This document shows, one piece after another, positions 52,326 to 61,617 of a DNA stretch of 64,000 nucleotides. The notes beneath the pieces were generated by a model. The model worked only from the letters and a program-made list of their open reading frames with translations. It was not told the origin of the DNA and did no database searches. Source of the DNA: Stenotrophomonas sp. UBA2124 (GTDB lineage: Bacteria > Pseudomonadota > Gammaproteobacteria > Xanthomonadales > Xanthomonadaceae); the NCBI GenBank assembly GCA_002329155.1, contig DCXY01000044.1, positions 73,281 through 137,280 on the forward strand, written 5' to 3'. The translations under genes were made by a program, and so were the position numbers. Position 1 is the stretch's first letter; each line of letters starts with the position of its first letter.

Positions 52326-54805
52326 GGCAGAACGTCGAGCGCCTCGTCGGCAGCAGCGGCAGGAACCTGGTCGCAGCGTTCGGCGGAAAGCAGTGACAAC
52401 ACCTTCAACGCGAGTGAGCGGGGTGTCGGGCCTTTGCCTTCTTCCTGCGCGGCCAGCACCGGGCCCACGCACGCAGGGCAGCCGGCGGTGCAGTCGCAGC
52501 GCTCCACCAGTTCCAGCGCGCGCTGCACCAGTTCGCCTTGGCGCTGCCACAGCGGCTCGCTCAGGCCCACGCCACCGGGGAAGTTGTCGTACAGGTACAC
52601 AGTGGGCACGAAGCTCTGCATCAGTTCCACGGCACCCTCGCCATCTTCGACGCCGCGCAGCTGGCCGCGACCGATCTGGTCGGCCACCGCGAACCATGCA
52701 CCGTCACCGTTTCCCACCGCCTTCTGCAGGTCGCGCGCGTCGGCCATCACCGCCACCGTGGCGACGATATGCAGCGCGTAGGCGGCGCCGAGGAAACCAT
52801 CCAGCGCATCCTGCTTCTGCGCGAAGCTGCGCAGCAGCGTGGCCTGCGGCAGCTGCCACCACACGGCGGTGGTGTGCAGTTCCTGGTCGGGCAGGTTGAC
52901 CGGGCCGTAGCCGATGTTCTCGTGCGTGTAGTAGCGGATTTTCTTGTAGCCGGCCACGCGCCGCACCACATGCACTTCGCCGTGATGCGAATCGCCACGG
53001 CCTGCGGCGTCACCGTCGAAGCGGTCCAGCACCTTGAGCTTGGTGTAGTCGATGCTGTCGGTGTAGTAGTCCACATGCGTGCGGGTGACGTAGGCCTTGC
53101 GGCCATCCCAGTCCAGCCGCTCCACCTGGTAGGGCGTGCTCTGCACCATGTGGATGGCGCCTTCATACAGGGTGAGCGCGGCGGCGGAGTAATCCACCTC
53201 GGCGATGATCTGCTGCTTGCCGTCGCTGCGGTCCACCACCACGAAGTTGCCGTCCGCCACCGCGCGCAGGCTCACCGCGTTGGCGGGGTAGCTGTCGGCG
53301 ATCCACTCCCAGCGGTCACCTTCCTGGTGCACCACTTCGGTTTCGGCCAGCGCCTGCAGGAACACCAGCGGGTCGATCGGCCCGAACGGTTCACCGGCAA
53401 GAAAGGGCAGCTCGAACGCGGCGCAGCGGATGTGGTCGAACAGGATCAGCGGCTGGTCCGGCGAGATGCGTGCATGTTCGGGCGTGGCATTGGCGAAAAA
53501 GTCCGGATGCCGCACCACGTACTGGTCCAGCGGCTGGCTGCTGGCGACCATCACGCCCAGCGCGGCCTGCTGGCGACGGCCGGCGCGGCCGAAACGCTGC
53601 CAGGTGGCGGCCACGCTGCCCGGGTAGCCGTTGAGCACCACCACGTCGAGCGCGCCGATGTCCACGCCCAGCTCCAGCGCCGAGGTGCTGACGATGCCGT
53701 CGATGTCACCGGCACGCATGGCGCGCTCCACCTCGCGCCGCTCGGTGGGCAGGTAGCCACCGCGATAGGCGCGGATACGCGCCGGCTTGCGCGGGTCGTT
53801 GTCGAAGATGTCCTTCAGGTACTTGGTGAGCACTTCCACCATCAGCCGCGTCTGCGCGAACACCAGCGTCTTCAACCCGCTCTTGATGGCGATGCGGGCG
53901 ATGCGGTTGGCCTGCGAGCGTGCCGAGGCGCGCAGGCCGAGGTCCGGGTTGATGACCGGCGGATTCCACAGCAGCACATGCTTGGGCCCGGTGGGCGCAC
54001 CGCTTTCGGTGATGGCATGCACACGCTCTTCCACAAGCGCCTCGGCGTGCGCGTGCGGGTTGCCGATGGTGGCCGAGCACAGGATGAACTGCGGTTGCAC
54101 ACCATAGAACGCGCAGATGCGCTTGAGCCGGCGGATGACGTTGGTGACGTGGCTGCCGAACACGCCGCGGTAGGTGTGGATCTCATCGATCACCACATAG
54201 CGCAGGTTCTCGAAGAACTGCGCCCACTTGGTGTGGTGCGGCAGAATGGCCTGGTGCAGCATGTCCGGGTTGCTGACCACGATGTCGCCATGCAGGCGGA
54301 TCGCCTGCCGCGCATCGCCCGGCGTGTCGCCATCGAAGGTGAACGCCTTGACGCCCAGGTCGCCGGCGCGGTTCAGCTCCAGCAGCTCGGCCACCTGGTC
54401 CTGCGCCAGCGCCTTGGTCGGGAACAGGTACAGCGCCTTGGCGTTGCCCTGCATGGCCGCGCTCACCACCGGCAGCGTGTAGCACAGCGATTTGCCCGAC
54501 GCGGTGGGCGTGACGATGGCGACGTGCTCACCGCGCTGGGTGGCATCCCACGCTTCGGCCTGGTGCGAATAGAGCTGCTCGATGCCGCGCGCCTTCAGCG
54601 CGGCTTTCAGCGCCTCGGGCACGTCATCGGGAATGGGCGCATAGCGGCCCTCCAGGCCGGGCAGGGTGAAGCTGCCGGTCACCCGGTCGGCATAGCGCCG
54701 CGCCAGCCGCTGCCCCAGCAGCGAGCCATCGCGCGACGGCAGGCCATCGGTGGTTGCCAGCGCCCGTTCGCTGGCTTCGGTGCGGGGCGCGAGGGAAAAG
54801 GCCAT
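52322..54805 (-). CDS. mrfA: MrfA/YprA-like DEAD/DEAH helicase with C-terminal zinc domain
   Basis: An 827-residue superfamily 2 helicase. Walker A is TPTASGKS (99-106), motif II DEIH (207-210), motif III CSAT, motif V STSALELGVDIGALDVVV and motif VI QRFGRAGRR. The C-terminal DUF1998-type domain ends in a four-cysteine zinc site (C770, C772, C776, C779 in CDCTAGCPAC), as in B. subtilis MrfA. In that system the helicase opens DNA around a mitomycin adduct for the MrfB exonuclease, independently of UvrABC. The start is taken at ATG 54805; a TTG at 54823 is also in frame. No strong ribosome site precedes either. Confidence 0.9.
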   Translation of the reverse strand: MAFSLAPRTEASERALATTDGLPSRDGSLLGQRLARRYADRVTGSFTLPGLEGRYAPIPDDVPEALKAALKARGIEQLYSHQAEAWDATQRGEHVAIVTPTASGKSLCYTLPVVSAAMQGNAKALYLFPTKALAQDQVAELLELNRAGDLGVKAFTFDGDTPGDARQAIRLHGDIVVSNPDMLHQAILPHHTKWAQFFENLRYVVIDEIHTYRGVFGSHVTNVIRRLKRICAFYGVQPQFILCSATIGNPHAHAEALVEERVHAITESGAPTGPKHVLLWNPPVINPDLGLRASARSQANRIARIAIKSGLKTLVFAQTRLMVEVLTKYLKDIFDNDPRKPARIRAYRGGYLPTERREVERAMRAGDIDGIVSTSALELGVDIGALDVVVLNGYPGSVAATWQRFGRAGRRQQAALGVMVASSQPLDQYVVRHPDFFANATPEHARISPDQPLILFDHIRCAAFELPFLAGEPFGPIDPLVFLQALAETEVVHQEGDRWEWIADSYPANAVSLRAVADGNFVVVDRSDGKQQIIAEVDYSAAALTLYEGAIHMVQSTPYQVERLDWDGRKAYVTRTHVDYYTDSIDYTKLKVLDRFDGDAAGRGDSHHGEVHVVRRVAGYKKIRYYTHENIGYGPVNLPDQELHTTAVWWQLPQATLLRSFAQKQDALDGFLGAAYALHIVATVAVMADARDLQKAVGNGDGAWFAVADQIGRGQLRGVEDGEGAVELMQSFVPTVYLYDNFPGGVGLSEPLWQRQGELVQRALELVERCDCTAGCPACVGPVLAAQEEGKGPTPRSLALKVLSLLSAERCDQVPAAAADEALDVLP

Positions 54806-54929
54806 GCAGGGACTGCCGATCAAAGGTCAGCATGGAACCATAAACCGGTCTCAGGTTGTGAGACGGCCGCGTGCCTGGCAGCTGAACGCAGGCTCGCCGT
54901 GGTCAACAAATTCTGAAGGTGCCATCCGT

Positions 54930-55502
54930 ATGCTGCCACCTCCGGTCACGCTTGGAGCAGCGGTGGTGGCAATACGTCGATGGCAGGGAGCAGGGTGGGT
55001 GGCCGGCATGATGCTGGCCGGCGTTGCACAGGCGCAGCAGGTGGCTCCGCCCGATGCGGCGGTACAGAGTGAACCTGCCGCGCCACCACCGGATGCGGCC
55101 TCTGTCGAGGCCGAGGCGGTGGCGGCCCAGCGCGGCGCGGCGCCTGCACAGGGCAACGTGACGACCTTGGGCGAGGTGCGTGCGATCAAGCCCGAGGACG
55201 AGCAGCCGCTGGACCTGTACCGCTTCAAGAGCCCGGTGCAGCCGGCGCCCAACCGGTTCAGCAAATCCTGGAGCGAGCCGCCCAGCCCGGAACAGGTCAG
55301 CATGAGCGGCGGCTACCTGTTCATGGGTCTCAACTACGGCCTGATGAAAGCCGCGCAGGGTCTGCACAAGATCACCGGTGGCCGTGACCAGATCCAGTCA
55401 GCCATCGCCCGGCCGCCGCCGGAGCTCACCACGGAGCAGCAACAGCGCGCGGCGGCATTCTGCGGGCAGGGGGATTGCGTCATCGGGAAGGACGGAAGGT
55501 AG
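54930..55502 (+). CDS. exported hypothetical protein, 190 aa
   Basis: Starts at ATG 54930 (MLPPPVTLGAAV); a signal peptide ends around GMMLAGVAQA-Q. After a low-complexity Ala/Pro/Glu region (about 38-75) there is a more ordered part (GNVTTLGEVRAIKPEDEQPL, DLYRFKSPVQ, FSKSWSEPPSPEQVSMSGGY, LFMGLNYGLMKAAQGLHK). Two cysteines near the end (FCGQGDCVIGKDG) could form a disulfide. The protein is probably periplasmic. I do not recognise the family. It is divergent from mrfA and not clearly linked to the downstream kinase. Confidence 0.72.
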   Translation: MLPPPVTLGAAVVAIRRWQGAGWVAGMMLAGVAQAQQVAPPDAAVQSEPAAPPPDAASVEAEAVAAQRGAAPAQGNVTTLGEVRAIKPEDEQPLDLYRFKSPVQPAPNRFSKSWSEPPSPEQVSMSGGYLFMGLNYGLMKAAQGLHKITGGRDQIQSAIARPPPELTTEQQQRAAAFCGQGDCVIGKDGR

Positions 55503-55604
55503 CCTGGTGGCGGGCCAGCAAACCACCGGATGCGGGCAAGGGTGGCCCTGCAGACCTGTCGCTTTCCCCTGTGTGGGTGGGCTGGCTTCCGTTAAAGTAC
55601 CCGA

Positions 55605-56288
55605 ATGAATACAGAAAAGATCACCGGCGGCCTGCTCATCGCAATCGAAGGTATTGATGGAGCAGGCAAATCCACGCTTGCCCGTAAGCTGGCAAGTGTC
55701 CTGGAGTACGCTGGTGCCGAGGTTGTTCTGAGCAAGGAGCCGACAAATGGTCCTTGGGGAACCCGCCTGCGCCAAACCGCCGCCACGGGAAGACTCAGCC
55801 CGGAAGAAGAAGTCGATTTCCTGCTGCGAGACCGCACTCAGCACGTAGAAGACGTGATCAAGCCGGCTCTGGAGCGAGGGGCGGTCGTGATACTGGACCG
55901 CTATTTCCCCTCAATGGTCGCCTATCAGGGGGCGGCTGGCCTGCCCATCGACGACATGCTGCGGGCGAATGATTTCGCTCCACGTCCTGATCTGCTCCTG
56001 CTGCTTGATTTGACGCCGGAGCAGGGATTGTCGCGGATCAGGGCACGCGGTGATGTGCCGAATCATTTCGAGACCGCACAGAATCTGGAGCGGTGCAGGG
56101 AAATATTCAACCAGATGGCACTGCCCGGGAAGACCGTCATCGATGCCAGCCAGGACGAAACGGAGGTGTTGCGCGATGCGCATGCAGCCACCGTCGTCGC
56201 CTTGGCAAAGCGTATTACTGAAGACGGCGGACTGACGCTGGAGAACATCCAGAAGCGGCAACGCCTCACTGTCGGCGTGTTCAGTTGA
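55605..56288 (+). CDS. thymidylate kinase family protein (probable extra copy)
   Basis: A 227-residue P-loop kinase with the dTMP kinase layout: P-loop [10 protein letters not shown] (15-24), [13 protein letters not shown] with the DRY motif (98-100), and a lid with RIRARGD. It should phosphorylate dTMP to dTDP. The canonical tmk of proteobacteria lies beside holB in the fatty-acid cluster, not in this context, so I infer a second copy; this cannot be verified within the window. Codon use is less G+C-rich than that of its neighbours (for example many A/T third positions in its first 60 codons), suggesting acquisition by transfer. No clear ribosome site precedes the ATG. It is preceded by a hypothetical gene and followed by rlmF. 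Confidence 0.8.
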   Translation: MNTEKITGGLLIAIEGIDGAGKSTLARKLASVLEYAGAEVVLSKEPTNGPWGTRLRQTAATGRLSPEEEVDFLLRDRTQHVEDVIKPALERGAVVILDRYFPSMVAYQGAAGLPIDDMLRANDFAPRPDLLLLLDLTPEQGLSRIRARGDVPNHFETAQNLERCREIFNQMALPGKTVIDASQDETEVLRDAHAATVVALAKRITEDGGLTLENIQKRQRLTVGVFS

Positions 56289-56392
56289 GAGATGTTGTTG
56301 CGTGGTGCCGTAAGCCCTCAAGGACGAACAGCGTCAACACTGCCGCGGGTACATTTGATGCGGAACGCTGACCTCTTGGACCCCACTTGATC

Positions 56393-57385
56393 ATGCGATC
56401 CCGCAGCTCGCGTTTGCGGGAGGGGCGGCCGGTTCCATCGGTGCAACCGACGCCCACCCTGCACCCCCGCAACCGCCTTCAGGGCCGCTACGACATGCTG
56501 CGGCTGGTCACTGCCAACCCGGCGCTCGAGGCGCTGCTGGTGCGTACGCCGGCAGGTGAGCAGAGCATCGATTTCAGCAATCCAGCGGCAGTGCGTGAAC
56601 TCAACCGCGCGCTGCTGGCCAGTGACTACGGCATTGCGCATTGGGATATTCCCGAAGGCTACCTGTGCCCACCGGTGCCGGGCCGGGTGGATTATCTGCA
56701 CGGCCTGGCCGATCTTTTGGCTGCAGACGATGGTGGCAGGATTCCACGTGGGCGTGATGTGCGCGTGCTGGATATCGGCGTGGGTGCGAACTGCATCTAT
56801 CCGTTGCTGGGCCAGGCCGAGTACGGCTGGAGTTTCGTCGGCAGCGATATCGATGCAGGGTCGCTGCAGTCGGCGGCGGCCAACGTGCGCCGCAACGGGT
56901 TGCAGGACGTCATCGAGCTGCGCCAGCAGCTTGCGCGCGGCAGCCTGTTCGACGGTCTGCTGCAGGCAGATGAGCGCTTTCACCTGAGCATGTGCAACCC
57001 GCCGTTCCATGCCTCGGCGAAAGAAGCGGCGCAGGGCAGTCAGCGCAAGCTTCGCAATCTTGGTGGAACCGCTCAGGCACCGCGCGCGGGCAAGGTGCCC
57101 GCGCTGAACTTCGGCGGGCAGGCCAACGAGCTGTGGTGTACCGGTGGTGAGGCCTCGTTCCTGCGGCGGATGATCCGCGAAAGCGTGGGCGTGCAGGCGC
57201 AGGTGCTGTGGTTCAGTTCGCTGGTGGCCAAGCGCGAGCATCTGGCTGATATCCACAGGCAGCTGGCCAAGGTGGGCGCGGCCGATGTGCGCGAAGTGGC
57301 GATGGCGCAGGGCAACAAGCAGAGCCGGTTCGTGGCGTGGAGTTTCCACGCCGCCGCTGCACGCAGGTCATGGATGGCGGGCTGA
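56393..57385 (+). CDS. rlmF: 23S rRNA (adenine1618-N6)-methyltransferase
   Basis: Methylates N6 of A1618 in 23S rRNA, using S-adenosylmethionine. The 330 residues include the family's N-terminus ([12 protein letters not shown], about 23-34), the cofactor loop [16 protein letters not shown] (125-140) and the catalytic NPPF (202-205), followed by [28 protein letters not shown] is another RlmF signature. The ATG at 56393 is used although the ribosome site is weak (TTGGA). The gene stands alone between the kinase and the AI-2E family gene; there is 107 bp from the upstream stop. Confidence 0.94.
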   Translation: MRSRSSRLREGRPVPSVQPTPTLHPRNRLQGRYDMLRLVTANPALEALLVRTPAGEQSIDFSNPAAVRELNRALLASDYGIAHWDIPEGYLCPPVPGRVDYLHGLADLLAADDGGRIPRGRDVRVLDIGVGANCIYPLLGQAEYGWSFVGSDIDAGSLQSAAANVRRNGLQDVIELRQQLARGSLFDGLLQADERFHLSMCNPPFHASAKEAAQGSQRKLRNLGGTAQAPRAGKVPALNFGGQANELWCTGGEASFLRRMIRESVGVQAQVLWFSSLVAKREHLADIHRQLAKVGAADVREVAMAQGNKQSRFVAWSFHAAAARRSWMAG

Positions 57386-57503
57386 TCGCCAGCGGGTGAA
57401 ACCTGCACCCATGTCGCGATGACGGCATGCGCCATCACGGTCTGCAGGCAGACGGTTGCCTACCGTGCGGCCATCGGTGGCATGTCGCCGCCCTGGGATG
57501 GCC

Positions 57504-58556
57504 ATGGAACGAATCAACGTAATGCGCCCCTTCGTGGCGCGGGTGCTGGTGACGCTGGCGCTGGTCGCGCTGGCATTGCTGCTGTGGAAGCTGTCGGATC
57601 TGGTGCTGGTGATCTTCGGTGCGGTGGTGGTGGCGGTGCTGCTGCACTCGCTGGTGCACCTGCTGACCCGGTACACGCGGCTGTCGCATGGCCTTGCGCT
57701 GGGCGTGGTGCTGCTGGTGCTGGTGCTGGGTTTCGCAGGGCTGATGTGGCTGTTCGGCGCGCAACTGGCACGTGAGATGCAGTCACTGAAGCAATCGCTG
57801 CCGGAGGCCTGGGCGCACTTCAGGCAATGGCTGGACGCCAGCCCGGCCGGCGCGTTGGCCCAGCAGGGCTTCGACCAGCTGCATGACGGCATGAGCGGGC
57901 TGGCGGCGAAGGTCGGCACCTGGGCGCTGTCGGCGTCGGGCAACCTCACCGACATGGTGCTGATGCTGGTGGGCGGCATCTACCTGGCGGCCCAGCCACG
58001 CATATACCGCGAAGGCACGCTCAAGCTGTTTCCGAAGGACCGGCGCGCGCTGATGGGCGAGGCGCTGGATGCCAGCGGCACGGCACTGCGTGCGTGGCTG
58101 GGCGGGCAGCTGCTGGCGATGGTGGTGGTGGGCACGCTCACCGGCATCGGCCTGTGGCTGCTGGGCGTGCCGGTGGCGTTCGGGCTGGGCCTTATCACCG
58201 CGCTGCTGGATTTCGTGCCCATCGTCGGCCCGATCCTGGCCGCCATACCGGCGGTGCTGCTGGGCTTCACGGTGAGCCCGCAGGTGGCGCTGGGCGCGCT
58301 GGCGGTGTTCGTGGTGATGCAGCAGATCGAAGGCCATGTGCTGCAGCCCCTGATCCAGCAGCGCGCGGTGGACCTGCCGCCGATGGTGCTGCTGGTGTCG
58401 CTGTTCGGCATCGGCGCGCTGTTCGGTCTGCCGGGCGTACTGCTGGCCGCGCCGATGACCGTGGTGATCTACGTGCTGGTCAAGCGCCTGTACGTGATGG
58501 AGGCGCTGCAGACCGAAACGCCGATACCGGGGCAGGAGAAACCACCGTCGGCCTGA
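57504..58556 (+). CDS. AI-2E family transporter (UPF0118 permease)
   Basis: A 350-residue inner-membrane protein of the AI-2E transport family (Pfam PF01594). Helices occur at about 10-70, then an amphipathic extracytoplasmic segment (about 88-150), then five more helices. The typical GVPVAFGLGLITALLDFVPI, VGPILAAIPAVLLGF and EGHVLQPLIQQRAVDLPPMV motifs are clear. Members export AI-2 or act as sodium/proton antiporters, so the family name does not prove the substrate. ATG 57504 is favoured over 57498 or the longer frame, with GGGATGG nearby. Repeats follow it. Confidence 0.88.
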   Translation: MERINVMRPFVARVLVTLALVALALLLWKLSDLVLVIFGAVVVAVLLHSLVHLLTRYTRLSHGLALGVVLLVLVLGFAGLMWLFGAQLAREMQSLKQSLPEAWAHFRQWLDASPAGALAQQGFDQLHDGMSGLAAKVGTWALSASGNLTDMVLMLVGGIYLAAQPRIYREGTLKLFPKDRRALMGEALDASGTALRAWLGGQLLAMVVVGTLTGIGLWLLGVPVAFGLGLITALLDFVPIVGPILAAIPAVLLGFTVSPQVALGALAVFVVMQQIEGHVLQPLIQQRAVDLPPMVLLVSLFGIGALFGLPGVLLAAPMTVVIYVLVKRLYVMEALQTETPIPGQEKPPSA

Positions 58557-58563
58557 ACAACGC

Positions 58564-58642
58564 GTAGCCCGGGTAAGCGCAGCGCACCCGGGGGTGTTGA
58601 TGTCGGCGGCGGTCCCGGGTGCGCTGCGCTTACCCGGGCTAC
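58564..58642. repeat. GTAGCCCGGGTAAGCGC inverted pair (REPIN-like)
   Basis: A 79-bp element: GTAGCCCGGGTAAGCGCAGC at the left and its inverse at the right, with a ~20-bp spacer. It begins eight bases after the AI-2E family stop codon and so forms the 3' end of that transcript. Confidence 0.9.
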
Positions 58643-58755
58643 GGTGACTGGAGATTCCAGAGGAGTAGTGAGGGCGTCGGCACGCATCTTGTGTGCAGTG
58701 CTTTACCCCTCCCCAGCCCTCCCCTTGCCTGCGGCAAAGGGAGGGGGAAGAGGCG
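58643..58755. repeat. composite palindromic repeat, copy Z (inverted)
   Basis: On the minus strand this reads palindrome arms, then GGGGAGGGGTAAAGCACTGC, ACACAAGATGCGTGCCGACG, CCCTCACTACTCCTCTGGAA, TCTCC and CACC before the GTAG pair. It is the same order as copy X (50.76-51.01 kb), including the mrfB-like 3' end fragment, but 7.4 kb away and inverted. Confidence 0.85.
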
Positions 58756-58813
58756 GCCTTCGCGGGGAGCCTGGCATTCACACGGTCCGTTTCCCCCCTT
58801 TGCAGCAGGCCCT

Positions 58814-58914
58814 GTAGCCCGGGTAAGCGCAGCGCACCCGGGGTTCTTGGCGATGATCGTGATGGAACCTGACGGGTGCTGCCGTCCCGGGTGCGCTTCG
58901 CTTACCCGGGCTAC
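58814..58914. repeat. GTAGCCCGGGTAAGCGC inverted pair (REPIN-like)
   Basis: A 101-bp element with the same arms as at 51013 and 58564; the right arm has a one-base variant (GCGCTTCGCTTACC). It lies 13 bp from the end of the yceH-like gene. Confidence 0.9.
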
Positions 58915-58926
58915 AGGGGCGGAACG

Positions 58927-59601
58927 TCAGCCGCCCACGGCTTCGCGCAGCTCGGCCAGCTGCTGCTGGAGTTCGGCGACGGTGGCTTCCAGCTGCTGCA
59001 CGCGGGCTTCGAGCGCGCTGGTGTCCGCGCCACCGGCTGCGGCGGGGGCCGCCTTGTAGGTTTCCGCCAGGGCGTCCAGATCCAGCGGGCCGCTCAGCAG
59101 GTGCATGAAGCGGTCCTCGCGCTGGCCGCTGGCGCGCGGCAGCTGCACGATCAGGCCACGCTGCTGCATGCGCTCCAGCTGGTGGCGCAGGTCGGCGGCA
59201 TCGGCGAACCGGGCCATGCGCTCGCTGCGCGTGGCCAGTTCACCGGCGGTCTGCGGGCCGCGCAGCAGCAGCAGGCCCAGCAGGGCCACCTGCTGGCGGG
59301 GCAGGTCGAGCTTGCTGCCGGCCAGATGTTCATAGCGCTCGGCGCGCGAGGAGAAGTGCTGGCGCGCCAGCCCCATCGCCTCCAGCTGGCGCAGCGCGTG
59401 CTGCACCTTGCCGGCGTCCAGGTTCATCACCGGCTCGCGGGCGGTCTTCTGGTTGGCGGCCACCTGGGTGGCGTTGACCGTGAGCGGGTAGGCGTCCGGC
59501 GTGGTGGCCTCCTTCTCGATCAGACAGCCCAGCGCGCGGGCCTGGGCGGCGTCGAGCACGGGGAAACTGGAAGGCTGCTGGCTGTCATCGGTCATGGTCA
59601 T
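58927..59601 (-). CDS. YceH-family (DUF480) protein
   Basis: A 224-residue protein of the UPF0502/DUF480 family, two winged-helix domains. The N-terminus [40 protein letters not shown] and the second-domain start [20 protein letters not shown] are family signatures. A C-terminal coiled coil ([20 protein letters not shown]) is present. The function is not established; the fold suggests DNA or protein binding. ATG 59601 is used; ATG 59595 is the alternative. It is divergent from the phosphatase gene, with about 108 bp between. Confidence 0.9.
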   Translation of the reverse strand: MTMTDDSQQPSSFPVLDAAQARALGCLIEKEATTPDAYPLTVNATQVAANQKTAREPVMNLDAGKVQHALRQLEAMGLARQHFSSRAERYEHLAGSKLDLPRQQVALLGLLLLRGPQTAGELATRSERMARFADAADLRHQLERMQQRGLIVQLPRASGQREDRFMHLLSGPLDLDALAETYKAAPAAAGGADTSALEARVQQLEATVAELQQQLAELREAVGG

Positions 59602-59709
59602 CTGCTCCGGTCACGCTGGGGGCCGCAAGGATAGCCGAGCGCCGGCGGGGGCGGGCAGGGCGGGGAGCCGGTAAACTTGGCCGGTTTTTGAGCAACCCCG
59701 GTCGTTTCC

Positions 59710-60597
59710 ATGTCCCGAATTCCTGCCCTCACCCTGCTCGCTGGCGCCGTGCTGTCGCTGGCCGCCTGCCGCACCACCGGCCCCGTCGCCCCGTCGCCCG
59801 CCCCGGTCGTGGCCACCAGCGGCGCCAACGACAACCTGAATGCCGTGCTGTGGGTGCAGCGTTCGCAGGAATACCGCGCCAGCACCCTACAGACCTGGAA
59901 GCTGGCCGGTGAGCAGCTGGACCGCGCGCTGGCCGACCCCACCTGGACCGCGCTGCTGCCGGAAGAGGGCGGCAACCACCAGTCGGCAAAGCTGAAGCCG
60001 GCGGTGGTGGTGGACGTGGATGAAACCGTGCTGGACAACTCGCCCTACCAGGCCCGGCTGGTGCACGACAACGGAACCTACAACGATGCCGGCTGGGCCG
60101 CATGGGTGGACGAGCGCCAGGCCAAGGCCGTGCCCGGCGCGGTGCGCTTCGCCCAGCTGGCCGCGTCCAAGGGCGTGACCATGATCTACATCAGCAACCG
60201 CACCTCGGCGATGAAGGACGCCACCCTGGCCAACCTGCGCCAGCTGGGCTTCCCGGTGGCCGATGACAGCGTCTACCTGGGGCTGGGCACCGAGGTGCCG
60301 GGCTGCACGCAGGTGGGCAGCGAGAAGGGCTGCCGCCGCCAGCTGGTGGCCCAGCGTTACCGCGTGCTGATGCAGGTGGGCGACCAGTTCACCGATTTCC
60401 TGCAGGTCGAGCACAACACCCTGGCCGCGCGCGATGCGCTGCTGGAGAAGTACCAGGGCTGGATCGGCTCGCGCTGGTGGATGCTGCCCAATCCCACCTA
60501 CGGTGGCTGGGAAGGCGCCTCGTTCAACAACGCCTGGTCGCTGCCGGCGGACAAGCGCAACGCCGCCAAACGCGATGCGCTGGAGCTGGCCCGATGA
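59710..60597 (+). CDS. e(P4)-family lipoprotein acid phosphatase / 5'-nucleotidase
   Basis: A 295-residue HAD phosphatase anchored to the outer membrane. The lipobox is SLAAC with C20. D102 and D104 in [11 protein letters not shown] are the nucleophile and acid, MIYISNRTS carries the second motif, and GDQFTDF the Mg-binding end. Haemophilus e(P4) hydrolyses nucleotides, including NMN during NAD uptake, and similar enzymes scavenge phosphate. The stop overlaps the pyrF start (ATGA), so an envelope phosphatase and a pyrimidine enzyme are translationally coupled. Confidence 0.92.
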   Translation: MSRIPALTLLAGAVLSLAACRTTGPVAPSPAPVVATSGANDNLNAVLWVQRSQEYRASTLQTWKLAGEQLDRALADPTWTALLPEEGGNHQSAKLKPAVVVDVDETVLDNSPYQARLVHDNGTYNDAGWAAWVDERQAKAVPGAVRFAQLAASKGVTMIYISNRTSAMKDATLANLRQLGFPVADDSVYLGLGTEVPGCTQVGSEKGCRRQLVAQRYRVLMQVGDQFTDFLQVEHNTLAARDALLEKYQGWIGSRWWMLPNPTYGGWEGASFNNAWSLPADKRNAAKRDALELAR

Positions 60598-61313
60598 GCC
60601 GCGCCCCGCTGCCGCTGCGCGATGACGAGCGCCTGATCTTCGCGCTGGACGTACCGGGCAAGGCCCCGGCCATCGAATGGGTGGAGCGCCTGGGCGATGC
60701 GGTGTCCTTCTACAAGATCGGCATGGAGCTGCTGGCCTCGGGCGAGTACTTCGACGTGCTGGACGAACTGGCCGCACGCGACAAGCGGGTGTTCGTGGAC
60801 CTCAAGTTCTTCGACATCCCGGCCACCATCGGCGGTGTCATCCGCCGCCTTTCGCAGTGGCCGGTGAGCTACTGCACCATCCACGGCTGGCACCCGGCCA
60901 TGATGGAGGCCGCCGCTGCCGCCAACACCTCGGACATGCGCCTGCTGGCGGTGACCGTGCTCACCTCAATGGGCCGCCCGGACCTGGCGCAGATGGGCAT
61001 CGACCGTGAGCCGGTGGACGTGGTGGTGGAACGCGCGCTGGCCGCGCAGCGTGCCGGCATCGACGGCGTGATCGCCTCGGGCCAGGAGGCCGCGCCGATC
61101 CGCGCCGCCACCGGCGCGGGCTTCTCCATCGTCTGCCCCGGCATCCGCCCGGGCGGCCCGGTGGGCGACGACCAGCAGCGCACGGTGGGCGTGGCCCAGG
61201 CGTTCGCCGATGGTGCCGATGCCATCGTGGTCGGCAGGCCCATCCGCCTGGCCGCCAACCCGCGTGCCGCTGCCCTCGCAATCCAGCGAGAGATTGCCGA
61301 GTCAATCAAGTAA
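60594..61313 (+). CDS. pyrF: orotidine 5'-phosphate decarboxylase
   Basis: Makes UMP from OMP, the last step of de novo pyrimidine synthesis. The 239 residues include the catalytic array D19 (FALDV), K41 (FYKIG), D69-K71-D74 ([10 protein letters not shown]) and the C-terminal phosphate loop VVGRPIR. The ATG overlaps the phosphatase stop by four bases and replaces a longer frame that runs inside the preceding gene. A terminator-like structure and small RNA candidate follow after about 70 bp. Confidence 0.96.
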   Translation: MSRAPLPLRDDERLIFALDVPGKAPAIEWVERLGDAVSFYKIGMELLASGEYFDVLDELAARDKRVFVDLKFFDIPATIGGVIRRLSQWPVSYCTIHGWHPAMMEAAAAANTSDMRLLAVTVLTSMGRPDLAQMGIDREPVDVVVERALAAQRAGIDGVIASGQEAAPIRAATGAGFSIVCPGIRPGGPVGDDQQRTVGVAQAFADGADAIVVGRPIRLAANPRAAALAIQREIAESIK

Positions 61314-61345
61314 AATCAAAGACTTATTTGATGATTAATAAAGTG

Positions 61346-61374
61346 TTGCTTTAACTTAATTGGGCGCGTAGGCT
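61346..61374 (+). promoter_or_regulatory. promoter for the small RNA candidate
   Basis: TTGCTT (61346-61351), 17 bp, TAGGCT (61369-61374). It lies in the only strongly A+T-rich stretch of the last 10 kb (61314-61360), which could act as an UP element. It points at a ~96-base region ending in a strong terminator. Confidence 0.5.
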
Positions 61375-61380
61375 AGCCCA

Positions 61381-61476
61381 CGTCCGGCATTGCCGGTCGA
61401 TGCGTCAAAAACTGTCCACCGGCCCTGCGCCGGCTTGAGGAGGTTCGCTACCGGCAACGGTGCGGCCTCTTTTTTT
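61381..61476 (+). ncRNA. candidate small RNA with three hairpins
   Basis: Downstream of the predicted promoter are three stems: CCGGC-att-GCCGG (61384-61396), CCGGC-cctgc-GCCGG (61419-61433), and the terminator GAGG..CGC.ACCG-gcaa-CGGT.GCG.CCTC (61440-61469) followed by seven T (61470-61476). There is no open reading frame of note. A single-stranded segment with GTCAAAAACTG separates the first two stems, and TTGAGGAGG precedes the third. The length of about 96 bases suits a trans-acting regulator. I do not recognise a named family. It might instead be an attenuated leader of the lipoprotein gene 142 bp further on, or simply the pyrF terminator. Confidence 0.55.
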
Positions 61477-61617
61477 ATGGGCGCAAGCAGTGGGCGCAAG
61501 CAGAATGCAGCTGCACGGCGACGCCCGATCCCGCCACGTCGTGAACCCCATGCTTGCCGCTGTCACCGCGCAGGCTTCAAGATGCCCCGGCCCATTGGGG
61601 GGAGGAGCAACGACGCC

